Below are positions 1-5,153 of a DNA stretch of 11,526 nt, piece after piece. The DNA comes from Scalindua_A sp046757465 (GTDB taxonomy: Bacteria; Planctomycetota; Brocadiia; Brocadiales; Scalinduaceae): the NCBI GenBank assembly GCA_046757465.1, contig JBHHYH010000079.1:1-11526 (forward strand), written 5' to 3'. The notes beneath the pieces were generated by a model, which worked only from the letters and a program-made list of their open reading frames with translations, ran no database searches and was not told the origin of the DNA. The position numbers and the translations under genes were made by a program. The first letter of the stretch is position 1; every line of letters starts with the position of its first letter.

Positions 1-41
1 ATATATATTAAAACAATGTACTGATAAATTAAAAACTGTAG

Positions 42-61
42 GGTACGTTCCCCGACGTACC
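42..61. repeat. REP-like hairpin
   Basis: GGTACGT and ACGTACC form 7-bp perfect arms around a 6-nt TCCCCG loop, preceded by GTAG. The shape (GTAGGGT, C-rich loop, mirrored arm) resembles widespread REP-type intergenic palindromes. A TTTATT stretch follows, so it could also end transcription of an upstream gene outside the window. The rest of 1-117 is AT-rich and shows no gene. Confidence 0.5.
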
Positions 62-117
62 TTTATTACGATATCTATTTAGCTGGTTCTTTTTGTTTTA
101 AATTAAAAGGGATAAAT

Positions 118-615
118 TTGGGTAGAAAGACAGATAAAAATCTGTATGATGCTTATGTAGGCGAATCTAAAGCACATCAACGTCTAAGGGCATTTGCAGC
201 GAAAGCGGAGGAGGAAGGGCTTAAACAAATAGCCAAACTCTTCCGTGCCATTGCTGACGCAGAATCTATACATGCACAAAATCATATCAAATTCCTTGAT
301 CTTGCCAAAACCACGCAGGAAAATCTGAGATATTCATTTGAAAGAGAAATATCTATTAATGAAATTACGTACCCTCAATTTATAAAGGAGGCAGAGGAGG
401 AGCAGGTGAGTGAAGCAATAACGAGTTTTAGCCACTCTCGTGATGTAGAGGCAGGACACGCAAAACTTTATAAAAAAGCTCTTGAACACCTTCTTAAGGG
501 AGAAAACACCGATTATTATGTTTGCCAGATCTGTGGTTATACTTCCGATGGAATCCTACCTGAAGAATGTCCAATCTGCACCGCATCGAAGGACAAATTT
601 TTAAAAATCGATTAA
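118..615 (+). CDS. rbr: Rubrerythrin (diiron peroxidase)
   Basis: A 165-residue cytoplasmic diiron protein. Rubrerythrins reduce hydrogen peroxide in anaerobes and microaerophiles, taking electrons through a rubredoxin-like domain. Residues 5-125 form the ferritin-like four-helix domain with the expected metal ligands: E16 (GES), E49-x2-H52, E94 in a Glu-rich helix, and E111-x2-H114. Residues about 132-165 form the rubredoxin-like iron site, with C136-x2-C139-G and C151-P-I-C154. Length and domain order are those of classical rubrerythrin. The start is TTG, with AAAAGGG six nt upstream; no better in-frame start is seen. The gene stands alone on this strand, with 108 nt before the next gene. 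Domain assignment is firm; the physiological reductant cannot be told from the sequence. Confidence 0.95.
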   Translation: MGRKTDKNLYDAYVGESKAHQRLRAFAAKAEEEGLKQIAKLFRAIADAESIHAQNHIKFLDLAKTTQENLRYSFEREISINEITYPQFIKEAEEEQVSEAITSFSHSRDVEAGHAKLYKKALEHLLKGENTDYYVCQICGYTSDGILPEECPICTASKDKFLKID

Positions 616-667
616 GATTATTCTTCACGTCAGTAAGTCAGTACTACTGGCATACAGACCGTGTCAC

Positions 668-696
668 AATTACCACTTTTTTAAAAAACGGTAATT
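668..696. repeat. 29-nt near-perfect palindrome with T6A6 centre
   Basis: AATTACC (668-674) and GGTAATT (690-696) are exact inverted arms. The centre also pairs (T6 against A6), with two mismatches between. It lies between rbr and the lipoprotein gene. It may act as a bidirectional terminator or as an operator, but no U-tract follows on the plus strand, so the role is undecided. The preceding GTGTCACAAT recurs at 11478-11487, which suggests an intergenic repeat unit. Confidence 0.4.
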
Positions 697-723
697 TGGT
701 ACATAATCGAAGGGTTTATTAAG

Positions 724-1329
724 ATGAAGAAATATACAGTATTGCTTTTATTGCTCTCTGGTTGTGCAACAATAGGAATGGTTTCTGAGGTTAATATTAA
801 CAGGGATTTCCCACATCATGAGATTCAAAGAATCGCAGTATTGATACTTGAAACATCCCGGCAGGATCAAGATAAAGAAAAAGCTTACTCTGGTTTTTCG
901 AAGACTATTTTAAATCCTGATGCAGGAACTGTTCTTGCGGATATAATAGCTAGAGAACTGGCAAAATGGGGAAGATATGTAGTCTTAGATAGGAGTGTAT
1001 TAGAAAAGGAGTTAAAATTAGCAAATCTCAGTGAGGAAGATATTTTACGTAGTGAAGATTATTTAAGCCTGGGAAAGTTGCTAGGCGTTGATGCAGTCGT
1101 TATTGGTAAGGTTGAGAGATTTGGTGTTTCTTACAGAAATCTATCCCCCAGATTGGTTGTATCGGTGAAGACCAGGGTTTCGTTTCTGGCAAGGTGTATA
1201 GATGTGACTACGAACGAAGCGGTTTGGTCTATTAAGATTGGCGGAACTTCAAAGGACGATGATGAAAGATCCTTGGCATCTAAACTTGTTGCAAAAGCTG
1301 TTAGAACGCTCAAGGAAGAAATAAAATAA
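724..1329 (+). CDS. CsgG/LpoB-like lipoprotein
   Basis: A 201-residue predicted lipoprotein. Residues 1-14 are a short lipoprotein signal: two Lys, a run of Leu, and the lipobox L11-S-G-C14 with Cys14 as the lipidated residue. The mature part matches the CsgG-type fold used by curli-secretion and LpoB-like envelope proteins: a first strand RIAVLIL (36-42), GTVLADIIARELAKWGRYVV (68-87) followed by LDRSVLEKEL, and the characteristic LGKLLGVDAVVIGKV (116-130). Such proteins sit in the envelope and act as assembly or activator lipoproteins; the partner here is unknown, with no curli or penicillin-binding protein gene nearby. ATG start with AAGGG about nine nt upstream. It is probably transcribed on its own. 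DUF799-type lipoproteins are an alternative label for the same fold group. Confidence 0.75.
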   Translation: MKKYTVLLLLLSGCATIGMVSEVNINRDFPHHEIQRIAVLILETSRQDQDKEKAYSGFSKTILNPDAGTVLADIIARELAKWGRYVVLDRSVLEKELKLANLSEEDILRSEDYLSLGKLLGVDAVVIGKVERFGVSYRNLSPRLVVSVKTRVSFLARCIDVTTNEAVWSIKIGGTSKDDDERSLASKLVAKAVRTLKEEIK

Positions 1330-1339
1330 GTATTTTGAT

Positions 1340-1362
1340 GTAGCGGAAGTCTTTAGACTTCC
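1340..1362 (+). repeat. GTAGCGGA-type hairpin, copy 1
   Basis: After GTAGC, GGAAGTC and GACTTCC form perfect 7-bp arms around TTTA. The same lead-in GTAGCGGA heads two more hairpins at 8993-9048 and, inverted, 9117-9140. It lies 10 nt after the lipoprotein stop and may help end that transcript, but the repeat family is the better supported reading. Confidence 0.6.
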
Positions 1363-1410
1363 ACCTTTATCATTCAGAGCGTCAACATTTTTAAGTCTAA
1401 AAATTTATCC

Positions 1411-1439
1411 TTGACAAAATTGGTGTAAATAAATAATAT
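1411..1439 (+). promoter_or_regulatory. Sigma70-type promoter of lexA
   Basis: TTGACA (1411-1416) and TAATAT (1434-1439) are separated by exactly 17 nt, close to the housekeeping consensus. The predicted start is near 1446, inside the LexA operator that follows directly. The next gene downstream on this strand is lexA, about 260 nt away. Confidence 0.75.
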
Positions 1440-1440
1440 A

Positions 1441-1464
1441 TGAGGTGAACATACGTTCACCTCA
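1441..1464. promoter_or_regulatory. LexA operator (SOS box)
   Basis: TGAGGTGAAC-ATAC-GTTCACCTCA is a perfect 10-bp inverted repeat. Its core, GAACATACGTTC at 1447-1458, is the GAAC-N4-GTTC LexA/DinR box known from Bacillus; its inner four bases fit the RNRY consensus too. It covers the predicted transcription start of the promoter at 1411-1439. LexA encoded downstream has a Gram-positive-type helix-turn-helix, which fits this box. Autoregulation is therefore strongly suggested. I found no second GAAC-N4-GTTC site in the window. Confidence 0.8.
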
Positions 1465-1478
1465 AGAAAGAAAGCCAC

Positions 1479-1588
1479 GCCTTGCCCTGTTAGATAATGA
1501 ATTTCTTAACAGGTGAGATCTCTATCAGTATATTATGAGTAAGCCATTTGAGAGTTTATATTAAGTTTTCTATCTAACAGGGCAAGGC
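1479..1588. repeat. Palindromic element A (CCCTGTT family, long form)
   Basis: The 18-bp arms 1479-1496 (GCCTTGCCCTGTTAGATA) and 1571-1588 are exact reverse complements, enclosing 74 nt. It occupies the leader between the LexA operator and lexA. It shares its arm core with elements B, D, E and F, while its interior is unrelated to theirs. No open frame of note lies inside. Confidence 0.75.
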
Positions 1589-1630
1589 AGAGCTTCTAAC
1601 GGGGTTCATCTTGATGTCTAGGAAGTTCAA

Positions 1631-1698
1631 AGAGATTCCGAAACAAGTTCGGAATGACAAACAAAGCAAGGTGTCATGCTGAACTTGATTCAGCATCT
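1631..1698. repeat. Two head-to-head GTCAT-type hairpin repeats
   Basis: ATTCCGAA (1635-1642) pairs with TTCGGAAT (1648-1655), and ATGCTGAA (1676-1683) pairs with TTCAGCAT (1689-1696). The two units are inverted copies of one repeat, roughly GTCAT-TCTGAACTTG-TTCAG-ATCT. A further copy runs off the window end at 11506. The second unit stops eight nt before the lexA ATG, leaving no Shine-Dalgarno sequence. Confidence 0.65.
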
Positions 1699-1706
1699 AA
1701 TTTTGT

Positions 1707-2330
1707 ATGAAAGTCGAACTTACAGAAAAACAGCATAATTTCCTGTCATTCCTGGCAAGGTATATCCAGGAAAAGGGTTACCCGCCTACTATTCGGGAGA
1801 CCTTATACCACTTGAAACTGGCAAGTACCAATAGTGTAAAGAAGTATCTGGATATCCTTGAACGTAAGGGCTACATAAGGCGTATACCAAATAGCCCCAG
1901 GGCAATCGAAGTGTGTATGCAAACACCCGCGAGCGATGCAAGAATGATACCCATAGCCGGAAGGGTTAGGGCAGGAGAACCTCATCTTGCAGTTGAAGAT
2001 ATTACGGGGCATCTGGCTATAGATAGATCCATGGCTCGTTGGGACAATACCTTTTTTCTCAGAGTAGAAGGAGATAGTATGGTGGATGCCCATATCCAGG
2101 ACGGTGACTTCGTATTAGTTAAACCCCAACCAACTGCGGAGAATGGCGATATAGTAGTTGCCATCATAAATGACGAGGCTACGGTTAAGAGATTTTTCAG
2201 GAGACGCAATAGTATCTACCTGGAACCAGCTAATCCAACTATGAAACCCATAATCATCAGAAAAGATCAGGCTCCTGAGATGATTATAGTTGGGAAGGTT
2301 GTGACAGTATTGAGGCAGATTGATAGGTGA
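1707..2330 (+). CDS. lexA: LexA repressor, SOS regulator
   Basis: A 207-residue self-cleaving repressor of the SOS response. Residues 1-70 form the winged helix-turn-helix, with GYPPTIRET, LASTNSVKKYLDILERKGYI and the PRAIEV end of the wing; this resembles Bacillus LexA more than E. coli LexA. Residues 80-207 form the S24 peptidase-like domain: cleavage site A89-G90 in VRAGEP, nucleophile S124 in EGDSM, and general base K161 in EATVKR. All elements needed for RecA-stimulated autocleavage are present. The ATG start gives the usual family N-terminus, but no Shine-Dalgarno sequence precedes it; the last eight nt separate it from a hairpin repeat. Expression is probably from the promoter and operator at 1411-1464, giving a structured leader of about 260 nt. 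Confidence 0.96.
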   Translation: MKVELTEKQHNFLSFLARYIQEKGYPPTIRETLYHLKLASTNSVKKYLDILERKGYIRRIPNSPRAIEVCMQTPASDARMIPIAGRVRAGEPHLAVEDITGHLAIDRSMARWDNTFFLRVEGDSMVDAHIQDGDFVLVKPQPTAENGDIVVAIINDEATVKRFFRRRNSIYLEPANPTMKPIIIRKDQAPEMIIVGKVVTVLRQIDR

Positions 2331-2344
2331 ACCCATCAGCCCCC

Positions 2345-2374
2345 CTCGTTCCCACGCTCCTGCGTGGGAACGAG
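2345..2374. repeat. REP-type hairpin (CTCGTTCCCACGC)
   Basis: Perfect 13-bp arms 2345-2357 and 2362-2374 enclose TCCT. This CGTTCCCACGC palindrome is a common bacterial intergenic repeat type. It lies 15 nt past the lexA stop. A degenerate copy with the same left arm and the same CAGCCCCCC lead-in is at 8224-8260. Confidence 0.7.
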
Positions 2375-2379
2375 ATATT

Positions 2380-2433
2380 AAAGTTAAAAGTGCCTACCCG
2401 CCTGCCAATCAGTTCGGGCAGGAAGTTTAAAGT
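2380..2433. repeat. 54-bp inverted repeat, left copy
   Basis: The 54 nt here are an exact reverse complement of 4954-5007. The unit contains an internal hairpin CCTGCC/GGCAGG and ends in AAGTTTAAAGT. A diverged third copy in the same orientation lies at about 8290-8350. It directly precedes the broken S23-type gene. Confidence 0.8.
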
Positions 2434-2600
2434 GATCTAAAGTTATGGATAACAAAGAGTTTTCTAAAGAGCTTGAAAAACGCACGCGAAAATTTGCAGT
2501 GAGGACAATCCGTTTATCAACAGCTTTACCCAATACACCAGAGGGTAGGGTTATAAGAAATCAAATCACAAAATCCGGAACTTCTATTGGTGCAAATTAC

Positions 2601-2702
2601 TTGCCCTGTTAAATAATTGGAGTGTCACGTTTCAACTACTTTGACATTGGGAGCCGATATCAAATGAATTATGAATGCTATCTCATCTATTTAACAGGGT
2701 AA
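2601..2702. repeat. Palindromic element B, inside the S23-type gene
   Basis: CCCTGTTAAATA (2604-2615) and TATTTAACAGGG (2688-2699) are exact inverted arms. Pairing extends outward by TTG/TAA with one mismatch. The interior is 72 nt. Total length 102 nt is a multiple of three. Both stop codons it introduces in the host frame (2610 and 2700) lie in the arms, and the interior is open in that frame. Confidence 0.75.
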
Positions 2703-2771
2703 AAATCTAATCGAGCAAGAAGTAAGCCAGATTTTAGAAACAAGATTAAAATCTGTGAAAGTGAAGCCAGC

Positions 2772-2807
2772 CTGCCCAATGGAATACGTAGTCTATTCCT
2801 TCGGGGT
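2772..2807. repeat. Palindromic element C, short, in-frame in the S23-type gene
   Basis: A 36-nt insertion relative to the protein family. GGAATA (2781-2786) pairs with TATTCC (2794-2799) around a 7-nt loop, and CCC pairs with GGG outside a 3x3 internal loop. Its right end, TATTCCTTCGGGGTGAA, closely matches that of element F, TATTCCACAGGGTGAAA, which places it in the same family. It carries no stop in the host frame. Confidence 0.6.
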
Positions 2808-2951
2808 GAAACTCAATATTGGATAGAAGTAATTGTAGAGGCGAAATGGTTATCTTGGGGAAAAGTAAAATCAGACTATGAAAAGTGCAGTGAATTGCTT
2901 GCTATTTTTACATCTATCGGGAAAAAGTGAACCGTAAAAGAAATATTACAT

Positions 2952-2982
2952 TAACTTTAGGCACTTTAGTCACTTCAAACTT
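2952..2982. repeat. Flanking repeat 3' of the S23-type gene
   Basis: The reverse complement of this stretch starts AAGTTTGAAGTGA and ends CTAAAGTTA. This matches 2423-2445 just 5' of the gene (AAGTTTAAAGTGA...CTAAAGTTA) with an 8-9 nt length difference. The broken gene is thus bracketed by an imperfect inverted repeat, and a related stretch is found at 4942-4966. Apart from it, 2931-3080 shows nothing I can name. Confidence 0.5.
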
Positions 2983-3080
2983 GGTTGAGGCTCTGCCGCA
3001 CTATTAAACAGTTGAATTGCAAGAATCAGAGATAGAAATTTCAAAATATAGTACTGGGTATTTTCCCCTTGTAAATAAAT

Positions 3081-3344
3081 ATGATTACAGAGATAGATGA
3101 ACCCATAAAGGTAGGAGCGGTTTTTGGCGCTGATCGCATCGGTGGAAAGAAGATTAAACCGGTGTGGTTTACGTGGAAAAGGAGACAGTATCGCATTAAA
3201 GAGGTAACGTATACGTGGACAAATAAGGAAGGAAGGGCATTTGTTCACTATTTTTCCGTTACAGACGGTCAGAACTTATATGAAATATCCTATAATACCG
3301 AGACTATGGTGTGGAAACTTATAGCAATAGAAACGGAAGGATAG
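3081..3344 (+). CDS. Small DUF6504-like protein, likely linked to translesion synthesis
   Basis: An 87-residue soluble protein. The central pattern is PVWFTWKRRQYRIKEV, a Trp-bearing strand, a YFSVTDG turn, NLYEISYNTET and a closing WKL. This resembles DUF6504 proteins, small beta-rich proteins often encoded beside Y-family DNA polymerases of the DinB/ImuB type. Here lexA lies upstream and dinB downstream, which supports the reading. There are no membrane segments, cysteines or obvious catalytic residues. The ATG start is not preceded by a Shine-Dalgarno sequence (TTGTAAATAAAT lies before it). No LexA box was found upstream. The family label rests on pattern similarity only, so it should be treated as tentative; the coding call itself is sound. 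Confidence 0.6.
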   Translation: MITEIDEPIKVGAVFGADRIGGKKIKPVWFTWKRRQYRIKEVTYTWTNKEGRAFVHYFSVTDGQNLYEISYNTETMVWKLIAIETEG

Positions 3345-3374
3345 AGATAATAAAAATTACGAATTATTAGGTTA

Positions 3375-3482
3375 GGGTTCACCCCGTAAGATAATTAGAA
3401 ATGTATTACGCTTATGCATTTTACAGTAAAGCTGAAAATTATATATCAGGCTTACTAGAATAGTATCCAACGGGGTAAACCC
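3375..3482. repeat. Palindromic element D (CCCCGTA variant, long form)
   Basis: 3375-3393 and 3464-3482 pair over 16 of 19 positions (left GGGTTCACCCCGTAAGATA). The 70-nt interior is unrelated to that of A or B. Arm layout, the ATAAT step after the left arm and the overall size match A and B. Confidence 0.6.
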
Positions 3483-3498
3483 GTCTACCCCTGCCCGA

Positions 3499-3602
3499 CG
3501 CCCGCCTGTCGGACGGACAGGGCAGGCGGGGATGTTCGCCTAGGCGAATCTGCCTTAGGTACGACCAGTTTGGTCAGCCCGCCCGTACCGTTCGGGCGGG
3601 TG
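3499..3602. repeat. GC-rich hairpin cluster
   Basis: A run of small palindromes: CCCGCCTG against CAGGCGGG around 3500-3530; the perfect 14-bp palindrome TTCGCCTAGGCGAA at 3535-3548; GACCA/TGGTC at 3563-3575; and CCCGCCCG/CGGGCGGG at 3578-3600. The base composition is far richer in GC than the flanks. No convincing gene is present on either strand. Confidence 0.6.
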
Positions 3603-3659
3603 GGTTTGGTAGTTAGTCTTTTTCTACCTTACCCTCCCCCAACTACCATACTGGCATAG

Positions 3660-3686
3660 CTGGTAGTTTGAAGGTAAAACTACCAG
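3660..3686. repeat. CTGGTAGTTT hairpin
   Basis: Perfect 10-bp arms CTGGTAGTTT (3660-3669) and AAACTACCAG (3677-3686) enclose a 7-nt loop. An overlapping ACTACCA/TGGTAGT pairing (3642-3648 with 3661-3667) could compete with it. Confidence 0.55.
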
Positions 3687-3797
3687 CCTTAACCTTAACC
3701 GTTTTACCTTTATACTTGAACTTATTAAAACCTGTTTGATTATGGTCGTCCTGAGCGAGTCTGTCATTCCCGTGGAATACCTACCTGGAAAGCCGGT

Positions 3798-3868
3798 CCC
3801 CCATAGCCCCAGCATCTTGCTTTCGCAGCGTGCCGCCACGGTGCAAGAAAGCGCAGGGGCTATGGGGG
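3798..3868. repeat. CTTGCTTTCGC-type hairpin, copy 1
   Basis: CCCCCATAGCCCC (3798-3810) and GGGGCTATGGGGG (3856-3868) are perfect 13-bp arms. The inner CTTGCTTTCGC and CAAGAAAGC tie it to copies at 8046-8103 and 9225-9282, although its loop sequence differs. It ends about 50 nt before the toxin-antitoxin promoter. Confidence 0.6.
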
Positions 3869-3920
3869 GCGGGCAGGGTGATCAAGAATGATCATAAGCG
3901 CTTGGTCCATTATAATTTTA

Positions 3921-3963
3921 TTGACATGCCGGTGTAACATATTACACTCATCGGTGTAATATA
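3921..3963 (+). promoter_or_regulatory. Promoter and repeated operator of the MNT/HEPN pair
   Basis: TTGACA at 3921-3926 and a plausible TACACT at 3943-3948 (16-nt spacer) form a promoter. Over it lie CGGTGTAACATA (3930-3941) and CGGTGTAATATA (3952-3963), a 12-bp direct repeat with one mismatch. GTGTAA-CATA-TTACAC (3932-3947) is an inverted repeat sharing the first unit. Three GTGTAA half-sites covering the -10 and the start suggest autorepression by the HTH domain encoded next. Confidence 0.65.
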
Positions 3964-3973
3964 AGGAGAACCG

Positions 3974-4522
3974 ATGATTTCTTTAAAATCCAAGATAACA
4001 AGAAAACTATTGAATTATTTCTTTCTTAATCCGAAAGAGAGTCTATATGTAAATGAATTATCGAGAAATCTTGCCCTCGACAAGAGAAACCTTGTTAAGA
4101 AAATAAAAGAATTAGAGACAGAAGGGATTCTAAAAAGTCAAGCCAGAGGAAACCTTAAGCTCTATTCTATAAATAGAAATTATCCCTTATACAACGAGTA
4201 CAGAAAAATAGTCATTAAAACAATTGGATTTGAGAAAAGTCTAGGGAATGCTCTAAAGGATGTTAAGGCAATAAAAGAGGCTTATATTTATGGCTCATAT
4301 GCCAAAAATAAAATGGATACCCACAGCGATATTGATTTACTAATTGTAGGTAACCACAATATTATTCTACTGCAGAAAAAACTAAATAAACTACAGAGAG
4401 AAATTAATAGAGAAATAAATATCGTCAACATGAATGAAAAAGAATTCAAGAGGAAGATTAAGAATAAGGATCCATTTATAATGGGGATTTTAAAAAATAA
4501 ACATATCAGAATAGATTTATGA
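3974..4522 (+). CDS. HTH-nucleotidyltransferase antitoxin (MNT family)
   Basis: A 182-residue fusion. Residues 1-70 are a winged helix-turn-helix (NELSRNLALDKRNLVKKIKELETEGIL, ending in a basic wing). Residues 95-182 are a minimal nucleotidyltransferase: G107-S108 in the GSYAKNKMDTHSD motif and the metal-binding D119-x-D121 in SDIDLLIVG, then a REIN strand (146-149) where the third carboxylate of many relatives would lie. Enzymes of this type can act as antitoxins by transferring AMP to a HEPN partner. Here the HEPN gene overlaps by ATGA, so the two are translationally coupled. A strong AAGGAG lies upstream of the ATG. The N-terminal domain probably binds the repeated GTGTAA sites at 3930-3963. 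The gene pair has its own promoter inside repeat-rich ground, consistent with acquisition by transfer. Confidence 0.85.
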   Translation: MISLKSKITRKLLNYFFLNPKESLYVNELSRNLALDKRNLVKKIKELETEGILKSQARGNLKLYSINRNYPLYNEYRKIVIKTIGFEKSLGNALKDVKAIKEAYIYGSYAKNKMDTHSDIDLLIVGNHNIILLQKKLNKLQREINREINIVNMNEKEFKRKIKNKDPFIMGILKNKHIRIDL

Positions 4523-4923
4523 AATTTGACAACAGGTACTTTAGTAAATTTAATTTTACTGAAGAACAAATTGACAAAAATTTTAAAAATGCCTTAAAGG
4601 ATCTCAATATTGCTAAGAAAGACAAATTCTTAGAGGTAAAATTCAGTTATACCTATACTGCCTTCATCAAGGCGGGTATTGCCTTATTAAGTTTTTATCA
4701 GGTAAAAATAAAAAGCATTCCAGGCCACCATTTTAAAATAATTGAGAAAATCTCTCAGAGGCTCAAAGACGATTCTATTATGACAATGGGAAATATTATG
4801 CGTTCAAAGAGAAATCTTGATTTCTATGCAGGTGGTGTTGAGGTCACAGAAAAAGAGTGCAGTGAGTTTATAAAATTTACAGAAAAGGTATTTACCAAAA
4901 TCAAGAATATTATTCATGGTTAA
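4519..4923 (+). CDS. HEPN-domain toxin partner
   Basis: A 134-residue, mostly helical HEPN protein. Visible landmarks are YTAFIKAGIALLSFYQVK (46-63), GHHFKII (69-75) and the MRSKRNLDFY stretch (94-103) that holds the usual HEPN active-site position. Active HEPN ribonucleases carry R-x4-6-H; here R98-N99 is followed by L-D-F-Y103 and no His, so the catalytic His seems absent, while a Tyr of the kind modified by MNT partners is near. It could be a non-nucleolytic variant, or use other residues. Its start ATG lies within the stop of the nucleotidyltransferase gene, so the two proteins should be made together. After the stop at 4921-4923 the 54-bp repeat follows closely. Confidence 0.85.
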   Translation: MKFDNRYFSKFNFTEEQIDKNFKNALKDLNIAKKDKFLEVKFSYTYTAFIKAGIALLSFYQVKIKSIPGHHFKIIEKISQRLKDDSIMTMGNIMRSKRNLDFYAGGVEVTEKECSEFIKFTEKVFTKIKNIIHG

Positions 4924-4953
4924 AAATAATGCTTTTTACTACAACTTTAGCTT

Positions 4954-5007
4954 ACTTTAAACTTCCTGCCCGAACTGATTGGCAGGCGGGTAGGCACTTT
5001 TAACTTT
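4954..5007. repeat. 54-bp inverted repeat, right copy
   Basis: Exact reverse complement of 2380-2433. On its distal side the similarity to the third copy (8290-8350) continues for about 20 more nt, through TTTTTATGAAACTCAAAAAAAACTTC at 5005-5030, so the full unit is longer than the 54 bp shared with the left copy. Confidence 0.8.
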
Positions 5008-5082
5008 TTATGAAACTCAAAAAAAACTTCCTAAAGCTTGTCCTCATGTAAATGGGGAAAAGAAGATTTTACAGGGATGTAG

Positions 5083-5139
5083 GGTGGATTAAGCCCTGTG
5101 GAGTAGAGCTACTATATTACTCAACAGGGTGAATCCACC
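5083..5139. repeat. Palindromic element E (CCCTGTGGAGTA, short form)
   Basis: Outer arms GGTGGATT (5083-5090) and AATCCACC (5132-5139) are exact. Inner CCCTGT (5094-5099) pairs with ACAGGG (5124-5129), followed by GAGTA/TACTC. The total is 57 nt. It ends 14 nt before the dinB ATG and occupies the space where a ribosome-binding region or promoter would be expected. Confidence 0.65.
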
Positions 5140-5153
5140 AATTAGCCAAAACC

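Larger units (their letters stand above)
2445..2930 (+). pseudogene. Four-helix-bundle (S23-type) gene split by two palindromes
   Basis: Read in one frame, 2445-2600 gives 52 residues ending KSGTSIGANY, and 2706-2930 gives SNRARSKPDF...KIKICESEAS, then ETQYWIEV to a TGA at 2928. Together these match the four-helix-bundle family first noted in 23S rRNA intervening sequences, whose members have a conserved GANY-x2-AN-A-SKxDF stretch and are about 115-120 residues. Element B interrupts it after GANY and brings a TAA at 2610. Element C adds 12 codons (LPNGIRSLFLRG) between EAS and ETQYW. Removing both leaves about 115 codons in frame. Both halves keep the same frame with no other lesion, which suggests recent insertion. 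The cellular role of this family is poorly defined. There is no Shine-Dalgarno sequence. As it stands only a 55-residue N-terminal peptide can be made by ordinary translation. Confidence 0.8.

Noticed and set aside
1498..1566. Short leader-peptide frames within element A (ATG 1498 and ATG 1535)
   Set aside because: They are 13 and 9 codons, have no ribosome-binding sites, and are not conserved in the other long elements.
1479..3482. Resemblance of element arms to integron attC boxes (GTTAGAT and ATCTAAC)
   Set aside because: The box order is reversed relative to attC, pairing runs outward through CCC/GGG, element D does not fit on its left side, and no integrase or cassette array is seen.
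3624..3839. 71-residue frame on the minus strand
   Set aside because: It runs through palindromic repeats, has no recognisable protein pattern and no start signal.
4924..5153. LexA box upstream of dinB
   Set aside because: No GAAC-N4-GTTC or close variant is present; the nearest GAAC (in CGAACTGATT) has no matching GTTC.
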